Shown here: positions 1 through 10,093 of the stretch, one piece after another
How the letters are laid out: every line of letters starts with the position of its first letter
Position numbering within the stretch: the stretch's first letter is position 1
From: Hydractinia symbiolongicarpus
Lineage: Eukaryota; Cnidaria; Hydrozoa; Anthoathecata; Hydractiniidae
Assembly (NCBI RefSeq): GCF_029227915.1
Contig: NC_079886.1
Coordinates: forward strand, 10,685,501 to 10,749,500
Direction: 5' to 3'
Length of the DNA: 64,000 bases
Position numbers and translations under genes: made by a program
Notes under the pieces: model-generated
What the model was told of the DNA's origin: nothing
The model's input: only the letters and a program-made list of their open reading frames with translations
Databases searched by the model: none

Positions 1-755
1 GAGTGGAAATCCACCTTCATTCAAACACTCGAACAGGTTTTTCCCACTTACTACACGTTCGAATAAGTCGATGTGTATGTAACCTTAATTCATGAAATTT
101 TTCTTCAAGTTTAAGTTAAACATTCAAATTTTAAACTCGCGCACTTTCTTTTGCGCACTTTTTTTGCACACTTTCTCTTGCGCACCTAGATTTAGCGCAC
201 ACGTTATTTTCGCGCGCATGTAATATATAGAAACAACGCTTAATAACAAATCTAAGTGTTGCACTTCTCAAAAAGTTTATAAATCTTAACTTTTGTTTTA
301 CAAAAATGACTTTTTGTGTAGCTGATTTGCGGTCAAAAACTTCACTGGATTTACGCAAGGGCTTTGCCCGAAAATTAGCTGCGAGCGAAAATTTCTTGAA
401 TTAAGGTAGTTCCATTCTAAATAGTAGGAAATTAAACTCATTGAAAATATAAATGCGATCCCATACTACTATATAAAAAATATGAGGTAAAAATAAAAAC
501 ATTAAAGTCGTTTAAAAGCTTAAAAACTAAAAGTGCGAACATAACTAATAACACAACCGTATTGCAGGTGCATGCATACTTCGTCATTTTAAAAATTAAA
601 AGTCTAGATGTCACTGACAGCACAAATTTCTTGCAATAAATTTAGTTCGCAGGCTAAACTTAAAAGAGAAAAGCTCTTCCAAAGCTTCCTAATAGAAAAT
701 AAAACATTACAATAAACTCAAATAACATCACTAGTGCTACTACTAGAAAAACTGT
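1..755. other. Left-edge intergenic stretch with a GCGCAC-rich patch
   Basis: No gene is supported here. Around 131-236 the motif GCGCAC or GCACAC followed by TTTCTTT-like runs recurs about six times, which looks like a degenerate short tandem repeat. The remainder is AT-rich DNA that must hold the 3' UTR of the minus-strand DIS3L2 gene; no clear AATAAA was found for that strand next to its stop codon. Confidence 0.4.
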
Positions 756-3695
756 TTAAAGCCCTATGTCTGGGGTATCGGTGACAAACGGACTGCGTAA
801 GAATGCCAGTATTTTTGTTGGAGATTGTCGTTCAACTTTTAACACGACATCGACAGGTGAGAACATATGCAAAGTTTGTGTCATGGCGTCATCGGGAACT
901 GCTGGAAGTTCTTCACACTCTTTGGGATCTTTTTCCTTTCCGTTTCTTCCTTGCACCCAGTTTCTTTCAAAGCGTTTTGTCAACTTTGTAAGCTTTTCAT
1001 CCACATTTTCGTCAGTTTTTTCTTCTACCCAATGCAGAGTCATTTGCGGCTTAAGATCCACCATCTTGAATTCATGACGAAACAAGGACAACTTATCACA
1101 ATAAACTCGCTGCACCATACCTATCCGCGTACATAAAATGTCAACTGCCTGATCTAGTATTCCAACGACCACTCCTTTCTCCACAAGCGGGCCGCATTCT
1201 AATACATATATAGAAAAGAAGAGAAGTGAACTTTGTTCCGATACTTTCTTCGCCGCCCACTTCTTATCATTGCAATGTTCAGCTATTTTCTGCAATTCTT
1301 TTGCTTCCGATGCCACTTCGAATTGTCCGTCTAAAGCCGCTGTCAGAAAACGATGGACTAAGACGTCGGGATACCGACGTATCGGCGATGTGAAATGAGT
1401 ATAAATGGGAACATTTAAAGCGTAATGTCTGTATACAGATTCATCTTCAACGCTGCCGGTGCAGAAGTATTTAGCATTCTGAAACGGTTTGGTGCACATT
1501 AAGGTAAGAGCAGGTAACATATAATCCCGAACTCCGGGCTCCATCTCAGAGACTCTGTCAAGAGATTGTGATATACTAGAACTATCACTTATATCGAAAG
1601 GTATGTTATACAACTTGCACTGGTTAAGTAAGTCTTCCATCATTTGTGGGTGTGGAGGAGGGTGGCAACGTAAAATAGCCCTGTCTGGTTGAGCGTCATA
1701 TATCTTTCGACCAACAGCCATATTAGCTAATAACATGAATTCTTCAATCATACGGTTGCTGTCTTTGTACTCATATACACTGCATCCGTTGGGTAAACCG
1801 GTTTTAGATTCGAGTGTAAATGCTAACTTCGGTTGATCCAGTCTCAAAGCACCCGACTGAAATCGCTTCTTTCTTAAAAAATCGGACATACCAAATAACA
1901 ATTGAACGGTATCTCGGATTTTTCCCAAACTAAATCCGCCGTCTACAGCAGGGTATTCTTCCGGATTTAATTGATCATCTTCAGCACTTTCAATCATCTG
2001 CTGTGCGTGGTTGTAGGATAGTTTTATACATGAACGTATCACTGTTCTTCCAAACCATTCCTTTAGAATGGTTCCGTTCGAAGTCATATTCCAAATGACT
2101 GAATAAGCAAGCCGCTCCACACCAGGATTTAAACTGCACAATTGTTCACATAAAACAGACGGTAGCATTGGCACCACCTTCTGTGCCAAATAAACGCTAG
2201 TGGCTCGTTGCGTAGCAACTTTATCTAAAGCACTACCTTGTTCTATAAAATGGCTGACGTCAGCAATATGTACACCGACTTCGTACAAATCTTCACCGAT
2301 CTTCTTACAAGACAGTGCGTCATCTAAATCACGAGCAGTGGCTGGATCGATGGTAAATATACACTCCTTTCGCAAGTCTCTCCGTTTGCTCAACTCTTCT
2401 TTTGTTATGTGCCAAGTAGCTCCATTTGGTAAACAATCGATAACATCTTTTTCAAAAGGAGAACTATCAATATCGTTTGCAATAAGCATAGCTTCAGTTT
2501 CAGGTTCTATGTGACCTGCTTCTCCTAAACTACGCATAAGTTTACCTGACGCGAACGCCACATTTAAATTCCAGTTTGAAATTCGAGCGATAAACAAAGT
2601 CTTTGCGTAATCGGTTGGTCTAGCTTTGAAATCATCAGGACATTCGTTTAACGGTATCATTAATCGAGGTAACCGGTTATCAACAGGTGACATTAAAGCA
2701 AAACCGAAAGCGTTATTGCGATAGACATTCAGATGACCAGCTGCAAGCCTCGGGTGCTTCTTTTCAAGAATGAACACAACGTTGGCGGTCCTACTAAAAT
2801 CGCTATCACTTTCAGCAACATTGTCTGCTTGCGAATGTTGATTATATCTTTTCCATTTTTCTTTGGGAAGTATTTTGATTACAACAACGTCACCAGGTAG
2901 CGCCCTGTTTCTGGCAGCAACGCCATCCATGAGAATGTCACGCCCTCCTGCGTCGGAAGTGATGTAAGCTTCTTGAAAATTTCGCTGATTTATTCTCAGA
3001 ACGCCTTGGATCAACTCTCCTCTTTTCAAGCCTTGTGAACACTCATTGAACGTTATGTATGGTTGAAAGTTGATTTCGGGAAGTTTGCTACTCCTTTGTT
3101 GACCATTTCCTTTCTTCTCTTCGTTATCAGTCCTTTTGCGGTTAGCAGGTTTGCCTTTGTCGCCCGGACTGGGAGTAAGAAGGTATGGAGGTAACTTTTC
3201 ACTTGCATTTTCGCTTTTTTTACTATCTTCTTTACCATGCTTGTTGTTCCTTTTTTTGGTAGAAGGAGCAGTTTCTTTTCTATTTCGATTAGCTTCGGCA
3301 TTGTTCGGATTGTTCATAGCCTCCTTTTTCAACTTGCGAATACGATTTTGATTCCTGTTCCGTTTCTGTTGTGATGTCAGAGTAATGCCTTCTTCCTTCG
3401 CTTCTGAAGGATTCCCAATGTCCTGCTTTTCGTTAACTTCTTTAACTTGAACAGACTCTGTTTTTTGTGCTTGGTCTTTGCTCATCTTAGCACCAGCAGA
3501 CATGGTGGTAAGTAAATCTTTCAAATAAGATCGTACCGTGGACTTGTGTCGCACTTGTATCTTTATAGAATTAAATGGTGACTGTTTGTTATGCTTGACA
3601 AGTTGCGTCAATGGAGCGCCAAATGCAGCAAAATCTGATGCGGGAATTAAAACTCTTTTCACTGTACTACAAGCACCATGAAGTAGTTTGAACAT
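756..3695 (-). CDS. DIS3L2: DIS3-like exonuclease 2 (RNase II/RNB family 3'-5' exoribonuclease)
   Basis: One uninterrupted ORF of 979 codons. DIS3L2 degrades uridylated RNAs 3'-5' in the cytoplasm, independently of the exosome. Seen: a low-complexity basic region (residues ~75-205), two cold-shock-like domains (~206-330 and following), the RNB domain (~445-785) with the acidic catalytic cluster I-DPATARDLDD (D450, D456, D458, D459) and the signature THFTSPIRRYPD (766-777), then a C-terminal S1-like region. There is no N-terminal PIN domain, which separates DIS3L2 from DIS3 and DIS3L1. It is about 95 residues longer than human DIS3L2, mostly at the N-terminus. The ATG at 3695 directly follows an in-frame TAA, and a T-rich 3' splice site ends at 3705, nine nt upstream. 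Residues 1-51 have one acidic residue and several K/R, like a mitochondrial presequence; Met65 has a far better Kozak context. The lack of introns is odd beside the split genes here. Confidence 0.93.
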   Translation of the reverse strand: MFKLLHGACSTVKRVLIPASDFAAFGAPLTQLVKHNKQSPFNSIKIQVRHKSTVRSYLKDLLTTMSAGAKMSKDQAQKTESVQVKEVNEKQDIGNPSEAKEEGITLTSQQKRNRNQNRIRKLKKEAMNNPNNAEANRNRKETAPSTKKRNNKHGKEDSKKSENASEKLPPYLLTPSPGDKGKPANRKRTDNEEKKGNGQQRSSKLPEINFQPYITFNECSQGLKRGELIQGVLRINQRNFQEAYITSDAGGRDILMDGVAARNRALPGDVVVIKILPKEKWKRYNQHSQADNVAESDSDFSRTANVVFILEKKHPRLAAGHLNVYRNNAFGFALMSPVDNRLPRLMIPLNECPDDFKARPTDYAKTLFIARISNWNLNVAFASGKLMRSLGEAGHIEPETEAMLIANDIDSSPFEKDVIDCLPNGATWHITKEELSKRRDLRKECIFTIDPATARDLDDALSCKKIGEDLYEVGVHIADVSHFIEQGSALDKVATQRATSVYLAQKVVPMLPSVLCEQLCSLNPGVERLAYSVIWNMTSNGTILKEWFGRTVIRSCIKLSYNHAQQMIESAEDDQLNPEEYPAVDGGFSLGKIRDTVQLLFGMSDFLRKKRFQSGALRLDQPKLAFTLESKTGLPNGCSVYEYKDSNRMIEEFMLLANMAVGRKIYDAQPDRAILRCHPPPHPQMMEDLLNQCKLYNIPFDISDSSSISQSLDRVSEMEPGVRDYMLPALTLMCTKPFQNAKYFCTGSVEDESVYRHYALNVPIYTHFTSPIRRYPDVLVHRFLTAALDGQFEVASEAKELQKIAEHCNDKKWAAKKVSEQSSLLFFSIYVLECGPLVEKGVVVGILDQAVDILCTRIGMVQRVYCDKLSLFRHEFKMVDLKPQMTLHWVEEKTDENVDEKLTKLTKRFERNWVQGRNGKEKDPKECEELPAVPDDAMTQTLHMFSPVDVVLKVERQSPTKILAFLRSPFVTDTPDIGL

Positions 3696-3710
3696 TTAGC
3701 AGTGCTAAAA
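3696..3710 (-). promoter_or_regulatory. 3' splice site just upstream of the DIS3L2 start
   Basis: On the minus strand a run of seven T followed by AG ends at 3705, leaving a nine-nt leader (CACTGCTAA) before the ATG. It could accept a 5' UTR intron or a spliced leader. The choice cannot be made from sequence alone. Confidence 0.45.
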
Positions 3711-3719
3711 AAAGACATT

Positions 3720-5610
3720 ACAATTAGGAGAAAAACATAAAAGCAAAGACACAAACTAATATTGTCTTTTTGTAGATGGTTGTATTCAGGGAAATGTTGA
3801 TGTTAGAATTTTAACAAATGCACTTTTTTTAAAAACCTGAGCATTTGGTTGAATTGGAGTTTCTTAAAATTTTGATAATCTGAGCCTTAATGTTTTTTAT
3901 TTTTTCTTTATTCTACCCTCAAAACCAGCACATTAGAGCATCTTCAAATGAGCCTGAGGTTACTAATCAGCAACATTTTTTTATTTCAGCCATTTTCATT
4001 TTTTAACCACTTATCAATTCAGTATCTAAAACCATTAAACATGAAAACAGTCTTGTATCAGTCTGAGTAATGTTTTAAGTTAGCGTAACAGAGAAAAAAA
4101 GAGTTGAAAAGAAAATAACGAAGCAGAAGTTGAAGACCAAATCAGAGGAAATTTTTAAATGACAGAAAAAGAAACAAAAATCATTAAAATTACTGATTTA
4201 TATAGTTTTCATTGTCCTCTTGTTAAAATTTTCTTAAAAGAAAAAAACGCTTTCCGTCAAACCTTCGTTGTCATGTCTAATCTTACAATTAGTCAGCAAA
4301 ACTGACTTCTTAAATGGATAAACCAATAAATGTTAAATACTTTAAAAAAAAGTCTTTTGTACACTAATTCACTGCTCAATTCACAATAAAAAAATTTCTA
4401 TTCTTCCTTTAGTTGAATTATCTCTGTTCTAAACATAAATTCAAAAAGATTTTTTGCCTATGTTATATTAATAGCCTATATAAGACACAATAGCTTATAT
4501 CATCTGCATCTGTGTTTTTGAGAGAAAATGGTGACTTTTCCCCTTTATCAACATATCAATATATCTGAATTGCTAATCGACAAAACATTTAGTTAGGTTT
4601 TTATTTCGTTGATAAATTAGACTGACATCAATGTTTTAATTGCATTGAATCTTTATGTTTCAGGTCAAATAATTTGGAAGTGGGTGGCAATAACTGATGT
4701 TATCTGCTGCGTGGGTAATTAGGGACCACTGGGCACCAAAATGAGAACAATTTCCTACACTTGGGTCAACCCATGAGGGTGAACAGACCCTGGAAAAATA
4801 CCAGAGTCTGAGGTTTGCCAGGCATGCTGGTGCTTTTTCAGGAATTTCAACTTAATTCCCTGTTTATGCTTGCAGATTGTTCCAGGGTGAAAAAAATAAA
4901 AAATAAAATTAAGCTGTGTAGAAAAATTATTACTAAAGTCTATGTATTCCATTTTCATTGTATATAACATATTGACCTCGATAATTTTAAAATGTTTTAT
5001 TGCATAAAAAAAACATGAATATGTCTTCCTCAAAAACAAAGTCAAAAGTTCAGTTGCCACTGTAGTGACGATTGATGTGTGGTGCGAATGCGATTTAACA
5101 TTTTGCTTGCTTCATAAAAAATAACTGAGAAATTGTGATTTTATTTATCAAAATTATGCCTGTACCAAGTTTCAAGTCATAAAAATAAATTTTCAAACAT
5201 TTATAAAGCTTTTTATCATTTGTAAAAAAATACAATAGTTACTTTTTTATCATTTCTCTTGTTTGAGTTTGTAAAGTTATATATCTCATAGTGTACACAA
5301 ACTACAAGGATGGAAACTTCACTGTTACAAAATTTTGTTATTCTATTTTTCAAATATTTATTCAAGATTTTTTTGGAAATATCAAATCAGCTACAGAGAC
5401 AAAAATGTAAAATGGTATACCAATGTTCACAATTGGACAAAATCCTACCTATGTTTTTTGAAAATGTATTTAATCAAGACATAAAAAAATAAAAAAACTG
5501 CTTACAAAAGAAAAAGCATAAAACTTCACAACATTTTCTTAGGCTTTGCATAATGCTTAAAAATTAACAGATTTAATCATAGTATATGATTCTTAGTAAA
5601 GGAAGTAAAA
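3720..5610. other. Intergenic, AT-rich, nothing recognised
   Basis: Only short ORFs without composition or motif support were found on either strand. No repeat structure stands out apart from A/T runs. It probably contains the DIS3L2 promoter. Confidence 0.5.
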
Positions 5611-5626
5611 ATTAACTTGACATTGG

Positions 5627-5667
5627 TTCGGTACTCCGAGTTTCGTGTTATACACTCATCAGCCAAA
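5627..5667 (-). ncRNA. Hammerhead ribozyme (type I, minimal) of the Penelope-like element
   Basis: Read on the minus strand, every conserved hammerhead position is present. Stem I 5' strand is UUUGG (5667-5663), followed by core CUGAUGA (5662-5656), stem II GUGU/ACAC with loop AUA (5655-5645), core GAA (5644-5642), stem III ACU/AGU with loop CGG (5641-5633), cleavage nucleotide A17 (5632), and stem I 3' strand CCGAA (5631-5627, one G-U pair). The predicted cut lies between 5632 and 5631. Penelope-like elements are known to carry hammerhead ribozymes in their terminal repeats, and this one lies about 125 nt beyond the stop of the RT ORF on the same strand. Confidence 0.85.
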
Positions 5668-5792
5668 TTATACAAGTGAAAAAAGTAAACAAGAAAATTC
5701 GTATCTATCTATTTAACAAGATAAATTCCTAAGAGACATCATTAAATGCGTGGTGTTATAAACATGTGAATAGATAATTGGCTAAGTAATTA

Positions 5793-7484
5793 TCAGTCCT
5801 TAGATTTATAATTAGCCAAAAGAAACTTATTTGTGTGACGACATTTAGCAATGAGTTCACTGCGTTTGTTTAAAAGCTCACTTTTGTCTTTGTAAAAGAG
5901 GATTTCAAATTTTTCTTGAAGACAAAGAGGACAATTTCGTGAATTGTTAGTGTAGCTTTGTACTTGCTTGATGGTCGACCATTTGAGCGTCGGGGTGACA
6001 TTGCTTTTCTCTTTCAAGTCCCAAACGTATGATGAAAGTGACGTGCTGTTCTTGTACTTTTTGTTGCTAAAAGACTGTTTGTGGCCATTGAATCTTGTCT
6101 TAAACGATTTCTCGGTCAGACCAATGTAGACTTTCTTTTGGTGAGCGGGTGCTGTAACTTCGCATTTGTATATGACAGACGTCACTTGGCAGTTTCCTTC
6201 CAATGGACATTCGGGTTTTCTTCTGCAATTGCAGCTTGCTGTAACTGGTGTGTCGGATTTCGAGACTTTCAAATTATGCGATTTGATGATGGTGGCCATG
6301 TTTTCCATGCAGCTGTAGCTGACCTTTATGTTGTTTTTGTTGAACAGCTTCTTCAGGTGTCCGGAATGGAAGTGTTTGTTGATAAGAGATAAGAACTTCC
6401 TCGCTACGTTTGTTGATACATTTTTATTGTACGGGGGGTTAAACCATATTACATTTCTCGTACGTTTCTTCTTCCTTCTTCGGGTTTTCTTTTTTGTAAA
6501 CGTCAGATTGATGTTCTTATATCCGCTTTTTTTCAATGAATCTTCGTAGTCGACTTTCGCTTTCTCGAAAATTGCTTCATTTGAAGAGTTTTTAGATAAA
6601 CGATCAGCTATTGCAATTGGCAACTGCTTTAGTATCTGTTGTGGATGATTTGAAGAAGTGTGTATGTACTGCATGGTGTCGTTTGGTTTTTTGTAAGGTT
6701 GGTATGTGGCGTGTTTCAAGTTGAAGGTTACGTCAAGAAAGTCTACAGAATAGAGCCCTGTGACTATTTCTATCTGGAATCCTATCGATTTGAACAGTTT
6801 TATAATGTCTTTTCTCATCTTATCGACACTGCGCCCTTTCATATTGCGTAGAACCATTAAACCATCATCCCTATACAAGCCTGCGTCTGATTTGTTAATT
6901 AGAGATGAAAGCTTATTCAATATGAAGAGTCCCACAAGTTCACATATTTCTGCGCCATCATAACTACCCATAGTCACGTCAAAACAGTCACTGGTCAATT
7001 TCTTGGTCCAAGCTTCCTTGTTGAAAAATAGGAGTGATTTTCTGCAGTGGTTGATTGTTCTCAATTCCTTATCTGAGATCGTTGTGTAGATTTTTGCAAA
7101 CTCAAGTGCTTCGTTCAAAATCTCTTTAGTTATAGTGGGGTAGAATTCCTTTATATCGAGTTGTATGAACAAACATGCATCTTTATTTTCGATAGAATCA
7201 AACCACGAAATCGCTTTGTCTGTATTTTTCCATTGGTTCACTTGAATTGAATTTCTGATGTCTGAGTTGATTCGATCTAAGATAGATTTGCTTACTTTCC
7301 CCAAGTTGCTCTTGCATGGATTGATTAATCTACATGGGAGCTTGGTTTGGAAGTTTTCCTTATGGTCTTTGAGGGTGATAAAAGCAGGGCTGCTTGCGAG
7401 GGATTCGGCTCTCTTGTCAATGTTGTACGAACTGGCGATGTGTTGCGCTTCTAGGTTGGTCGCTCTTTCGAGGTTCTTTGGCAC
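5793..7484 (-). CDS. Penelope-like retroelement: reverse transcriptase plus GIY-YIG endonuclease, 5'-truncated
   Basis: A long ORF (about 563 codons, no internal stop) encoding most of a PLE polyprotein. Numbered from the GTG codon at 7484, the RT motifs are AFITLKDHKENF (~34-45), QLDIKEFYP (108-116), GSYDGAEICELVG (173-185) and the catalytic GLYRDDG (202-208). A basic KKKTRRRKKKR segment lies near 331-341. A Cys-rich CNC..C...C cluster (418-432) precedes the C-terminal GIY-YIG-type endonuclease with VYIGLT (452-457) and a conserved RFNGH. The EN is C-terminal, unlike the permuted Naiad-type PLEs. The true N-terminus is absent: family-like sequence continues only to about 7530, with a one-base frame change near 7508, then stops matching. 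GTG 7484 is therefore not a real start. The intact motifs suggest a recent insertion. Confidence 0.9.
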   Translation of the reverse strand: MPKNLERATNLEAQHIASSYNIDKRAESLASSPAFITLKDHKENFQTKLPCRLINPCKSNLGKVSKSILDRINSDIRNSIQVNQWKNTDKAISWFDSIENKDACLFIQLDIKEFYPTITKEILNEALEFAKIYTTISDKELRTINHCRKSLLFFNKEAWTKKLTSDCFDVTMGSYDGAEICELVGLFILNKLSSLINKSDAGLYRDDGLMVLRNMKGRSVDKMRKDIIKLFKSIGFQIEIVTGLYSVDFLDVTFNLKHATYQPYKKPNDTMQYIHTSSNHPQQILKQLPIAIADRLSKNSSNEAIFEKAKVDYEDSLKKSGYKNINLTFTKKKTRRRKKKRTRNVIWFNPPYNKNVSTNVARKFLSLINKHFHSGHLKKLFNKNNIKVSYSCMENMATIIKSHNLKVSKSDTPVTASCNCRRKPECPLEGNCQVTSVIYKCEVTAPAHQKKVYIGLTEKSFKTRFNGHKQSFSNKKYKNSTSLSSYVWDLKEKSNVTPTLKWSTIKQVQSYTNNSRNCPLCLQEKFEILFYKDKSELLNKRSELIAKCRHTNKFLLANYKSKD

Positions 7485-7539
7485 TTTTTTGTAGGTTTTT
7501 GTGACGTTGTATAAATTTCACGCTTATAAAAATCACATG

Positions 7540-8590
7540 TATATAAGTACCCTGGACAGCCCCTGAAACAAAATTTATCCAGGCCAACCCTGGGTCTGTC
7601 CATCCTTGTCTCAACCCAACCGTTTTGGAGCAAGTTAAGTAAATGTTATAGTTGTAAGTTGGTGAGTTGGCGAGGCGTGAGTCAGTGGGCTGGTGTGTTG
7701 CTAAATTTTCCGAATGCCGACATTTGGAAAAATATGCATATCCTTTTCTTGTTGCTCTTCACCGTGGAGTTTCATATTTTAAGATGTAATTATATCATTT
7801 TCACATTACATTTCAGGGTGTTTAGTGACAATTATGTCAAAGCAACAAGTTTGAAAAAGTGGTGGAAAAGTCACGAAGAGTTAAAAATCTAATTTAAAAC
7901 ATATATATAGTGTGTTTCCTATAACCGAAAATGGTGTTTTTTATCTCTTCTCTTCGTGGTTTTGAATAGCAAAAAAAATATCAGTGATCACATTTTACCC
8001 CTTTGAATTTAAACACAGTGATGATTTGCTCAATATGGCCAATTTTCCAGTTTTTCAGGTCCTTTTTCAGTCAGTGCGCTTCGATTTGGGGGAAGAAACT
8101 TAAGACGAAATTATCATACCAGCAAGATATCTAAAGCATTGTGTAAATTTGTCCTTTTCGCCTGCAGTTGCTTGCGACTTGCGAACTTACTAACTCACAC
8201 ACTCAAAGATTACCTATACTCTTATGTAAAATTTGCCTAATTGAGGATCAGCCTTAAGCCTTTTTAGATTTACTTTGAACTATTCCGGTGAAAAAGCAGG
8301 TTAAAAATGCAACAATAAAATATATAATAATTTTCTGGGAAAATAACCATATGAAAAATGGCAGCCGTTTTTTTTTTTTGAACTTACCAAGTCACCAACT
8401 TGCGACTTGCGAACTTACTAACTCACCGACTCGAAGATTACCTATACTCTTTTGGAACAGACAAGTTAATGACGTCATTAAAAACCTCTAAATCCAAATA
8501 TCTCTGTAACCATTCACCAAAAGTACATGATTATACATTTTCTTAATCAGCATGTTAAAAGCAATTGGCATACCAATCTTTATTAAAACT
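7540..8590. repeat. Intergenic with a ~54-bp direct repeat
   Basis: A stretch beginning CTTGCGACTTGCGAACTTAC is present at 8171-8224 and again, with few mismatches, at 8399-8452. Related GTAAGTTGGTGAGTTGG-type sequence occurs in the other orientation near 7650-7680. It probably belongs to a dispersed repeat family. No gene was recognised in this stretch. Confidence 0.5.
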
Positions 8591-8600
8591 TTGACAAATG

Positions 8601-8850
8601 ACAGTGTGCCTTAGCTTAGTGGTTATAACTCTCCCACTTTGTGCAGGAGACCAGGATTCTATTCCCCTTTACAGCAATTCAGTATGGGCGAGTGAATGTT
8701 ACCATAGCCCCAGGTTAACCATAGCCATGTGAGGGAAATTTGGGAGATAGATGGAAACACTGTGTGTGGGCTGTTAGATGTTGCTGAGAGGATTGACTGT
8801 TAGAGTGCAGCCCCTAATTGGGTCTGCATAGCTTAAAATAAACATTACTG
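8601..8850 (+). mobile_element. tRNA-derived SINE
   Basis: An RNA polymerase III A box, TAGCTTAGTGG, lies at 8612-8622 and a B-box-like GGATTCTATTCC at 8654-8665. The 42-bp spacing is that of a tRNA gene, and between them is an anticodon-arm-like CTCC...GGAG pairing. The tRNA-like head is followed by an unrelated body of about 170 bp, as in SINEs. The 3' end is not defined by a clear tail. It is not a functional tRNA gene, since no acceptor stem pairs. Confidence 0.6.
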
Positions 8851-9339
8851 TAGGACTCCCTATTTAATAAATGCCTCCTGGAAATAGAGACATGGTATAT
8901 CCCTCTATATTTGTGAGGGCTAGCCATGTATTTAAAAATATGCACATCTAGCTATCTATCGAGCTACACCAAAAGAAGAGGCCGGAGGAAGGAGACCATT
9001 CTGTTTATGAGAAAAGGTTTGGCTACTATGATTAGCTAGGTAATGATGAAAGAGCTAGCTAGCAAAGTCTAAAAAACTAAAACAAACATAGATAAAAATG
9101 ACTAAAAATGTAGCTAACAAGGTACTAGCTAGCTAGAGCTACTTAGGTAGTCGTAATAGTACACAACTCTCACCTTCTGAATTGATTTATTTGATTTTAA
9201 AACTGCAAAATAGTCATAAATCTAATATATATATTAAATATTTCCTAAAGTATGCACTTTCGTTTTTACTCTAAAAATTGCAAAGTCTTTCGTCAGATGG
9301 ACCGTTACTTCTCCCCCATTTTAAAATTGCAAAGCAACC
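8851..9339. other. Intergenic, no gene recognised
   Basis: Repeated TAGCTAGCT words are scattered over 8945-9150. Nothing else was seen up to the TTAA flank of the MITE. Confidence 0.4.
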
Positions 9340-10093
9340 TTAACCCTATTCCGTCCGGGGGGGCGGATTCCGCCCCCCCCCCTGACGGTTTTTTTTAATA
9401 ACTCCTGATTACTTTCTTATATGGCTATGATACTTACTGAGTTTCAACATTTACCTATTAGACACCTGCACGTTAAATTTTTAGGTCCCATTCCTTTCAG
9501 AAGCTTTGATATTGGCCATTACTCGAAACTACCCCTATATTCTCTATGAAACCCTTATAATGGGGAAAATATATAACTCCCCTGTTAGGATTATCCTTAG
9601 AACTTGAAACTTGCAACACAACTTTGTTTCATCAAGAAGAATCATTTTGAATAATTTTGACACGTGACTAATCCGATTTCCCGATTTTGTCGGATTTTAC
9701 CTGAAAATCGAAAAAAAACGGATTTTCGGGCAATTTTTGGCAATTTTTTATCCGATCATGTAAAAACCGGAAGATATGTTAAAAAAAATTTATTTAGCTT
9801 TTAGAAACTTCAAACAGAATGTAAAAATTCGCTCTAGAACAAAAGTAATTATATTATAAGCAGATAGTGGCATTTTTAACAATGTTCAAGCTTCTGATGA
9901 CGTCACAGAAAATGTGCTGACGCAAGCAAAAAGTTATTGCCGCCATTTTGTTCCTTTTATGACGTACTAAAAGTGTGCCAAGTTTGATTCAATTTGAGCA
10001 ATCCTATGAAAAGTTATTGAGGGGGGGGGGGGGGCGGAATCCGCCCCCCCCGGTCATACTATGTTCGAAAAACCCCGGACCGAATAGGGTTAA
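9340..10093 (+). mobile_element. piggyBac-type MITE, copy 1
   Basis: A 746-bp non-autonomous element (9344-10089) flanked on both sides by TTAA (9340-9343 and 10090-10093), the piggyBac target-site duplication. The ends are inverted: CCCTATTCCGTCCGGGG on the left and CCCCGGACCGAATAGGG on the right. Just inside both ends lie G/C tracts built around the palindrome GGCGGAATCCGCC with long G and C runs, able to form strong hairpins or G-quadruplexes. There is no transposase ORF. A homologous copy lies in reverse orientation at 42856-43567. Confidence 0.85.

Noticed and set aside
8612-8665. Functional tRNA gene
   Set aside because: A and B boxes are present, but no acceptor stem pairs and the sequence runs on into an unrelated body, so it is a SINE.
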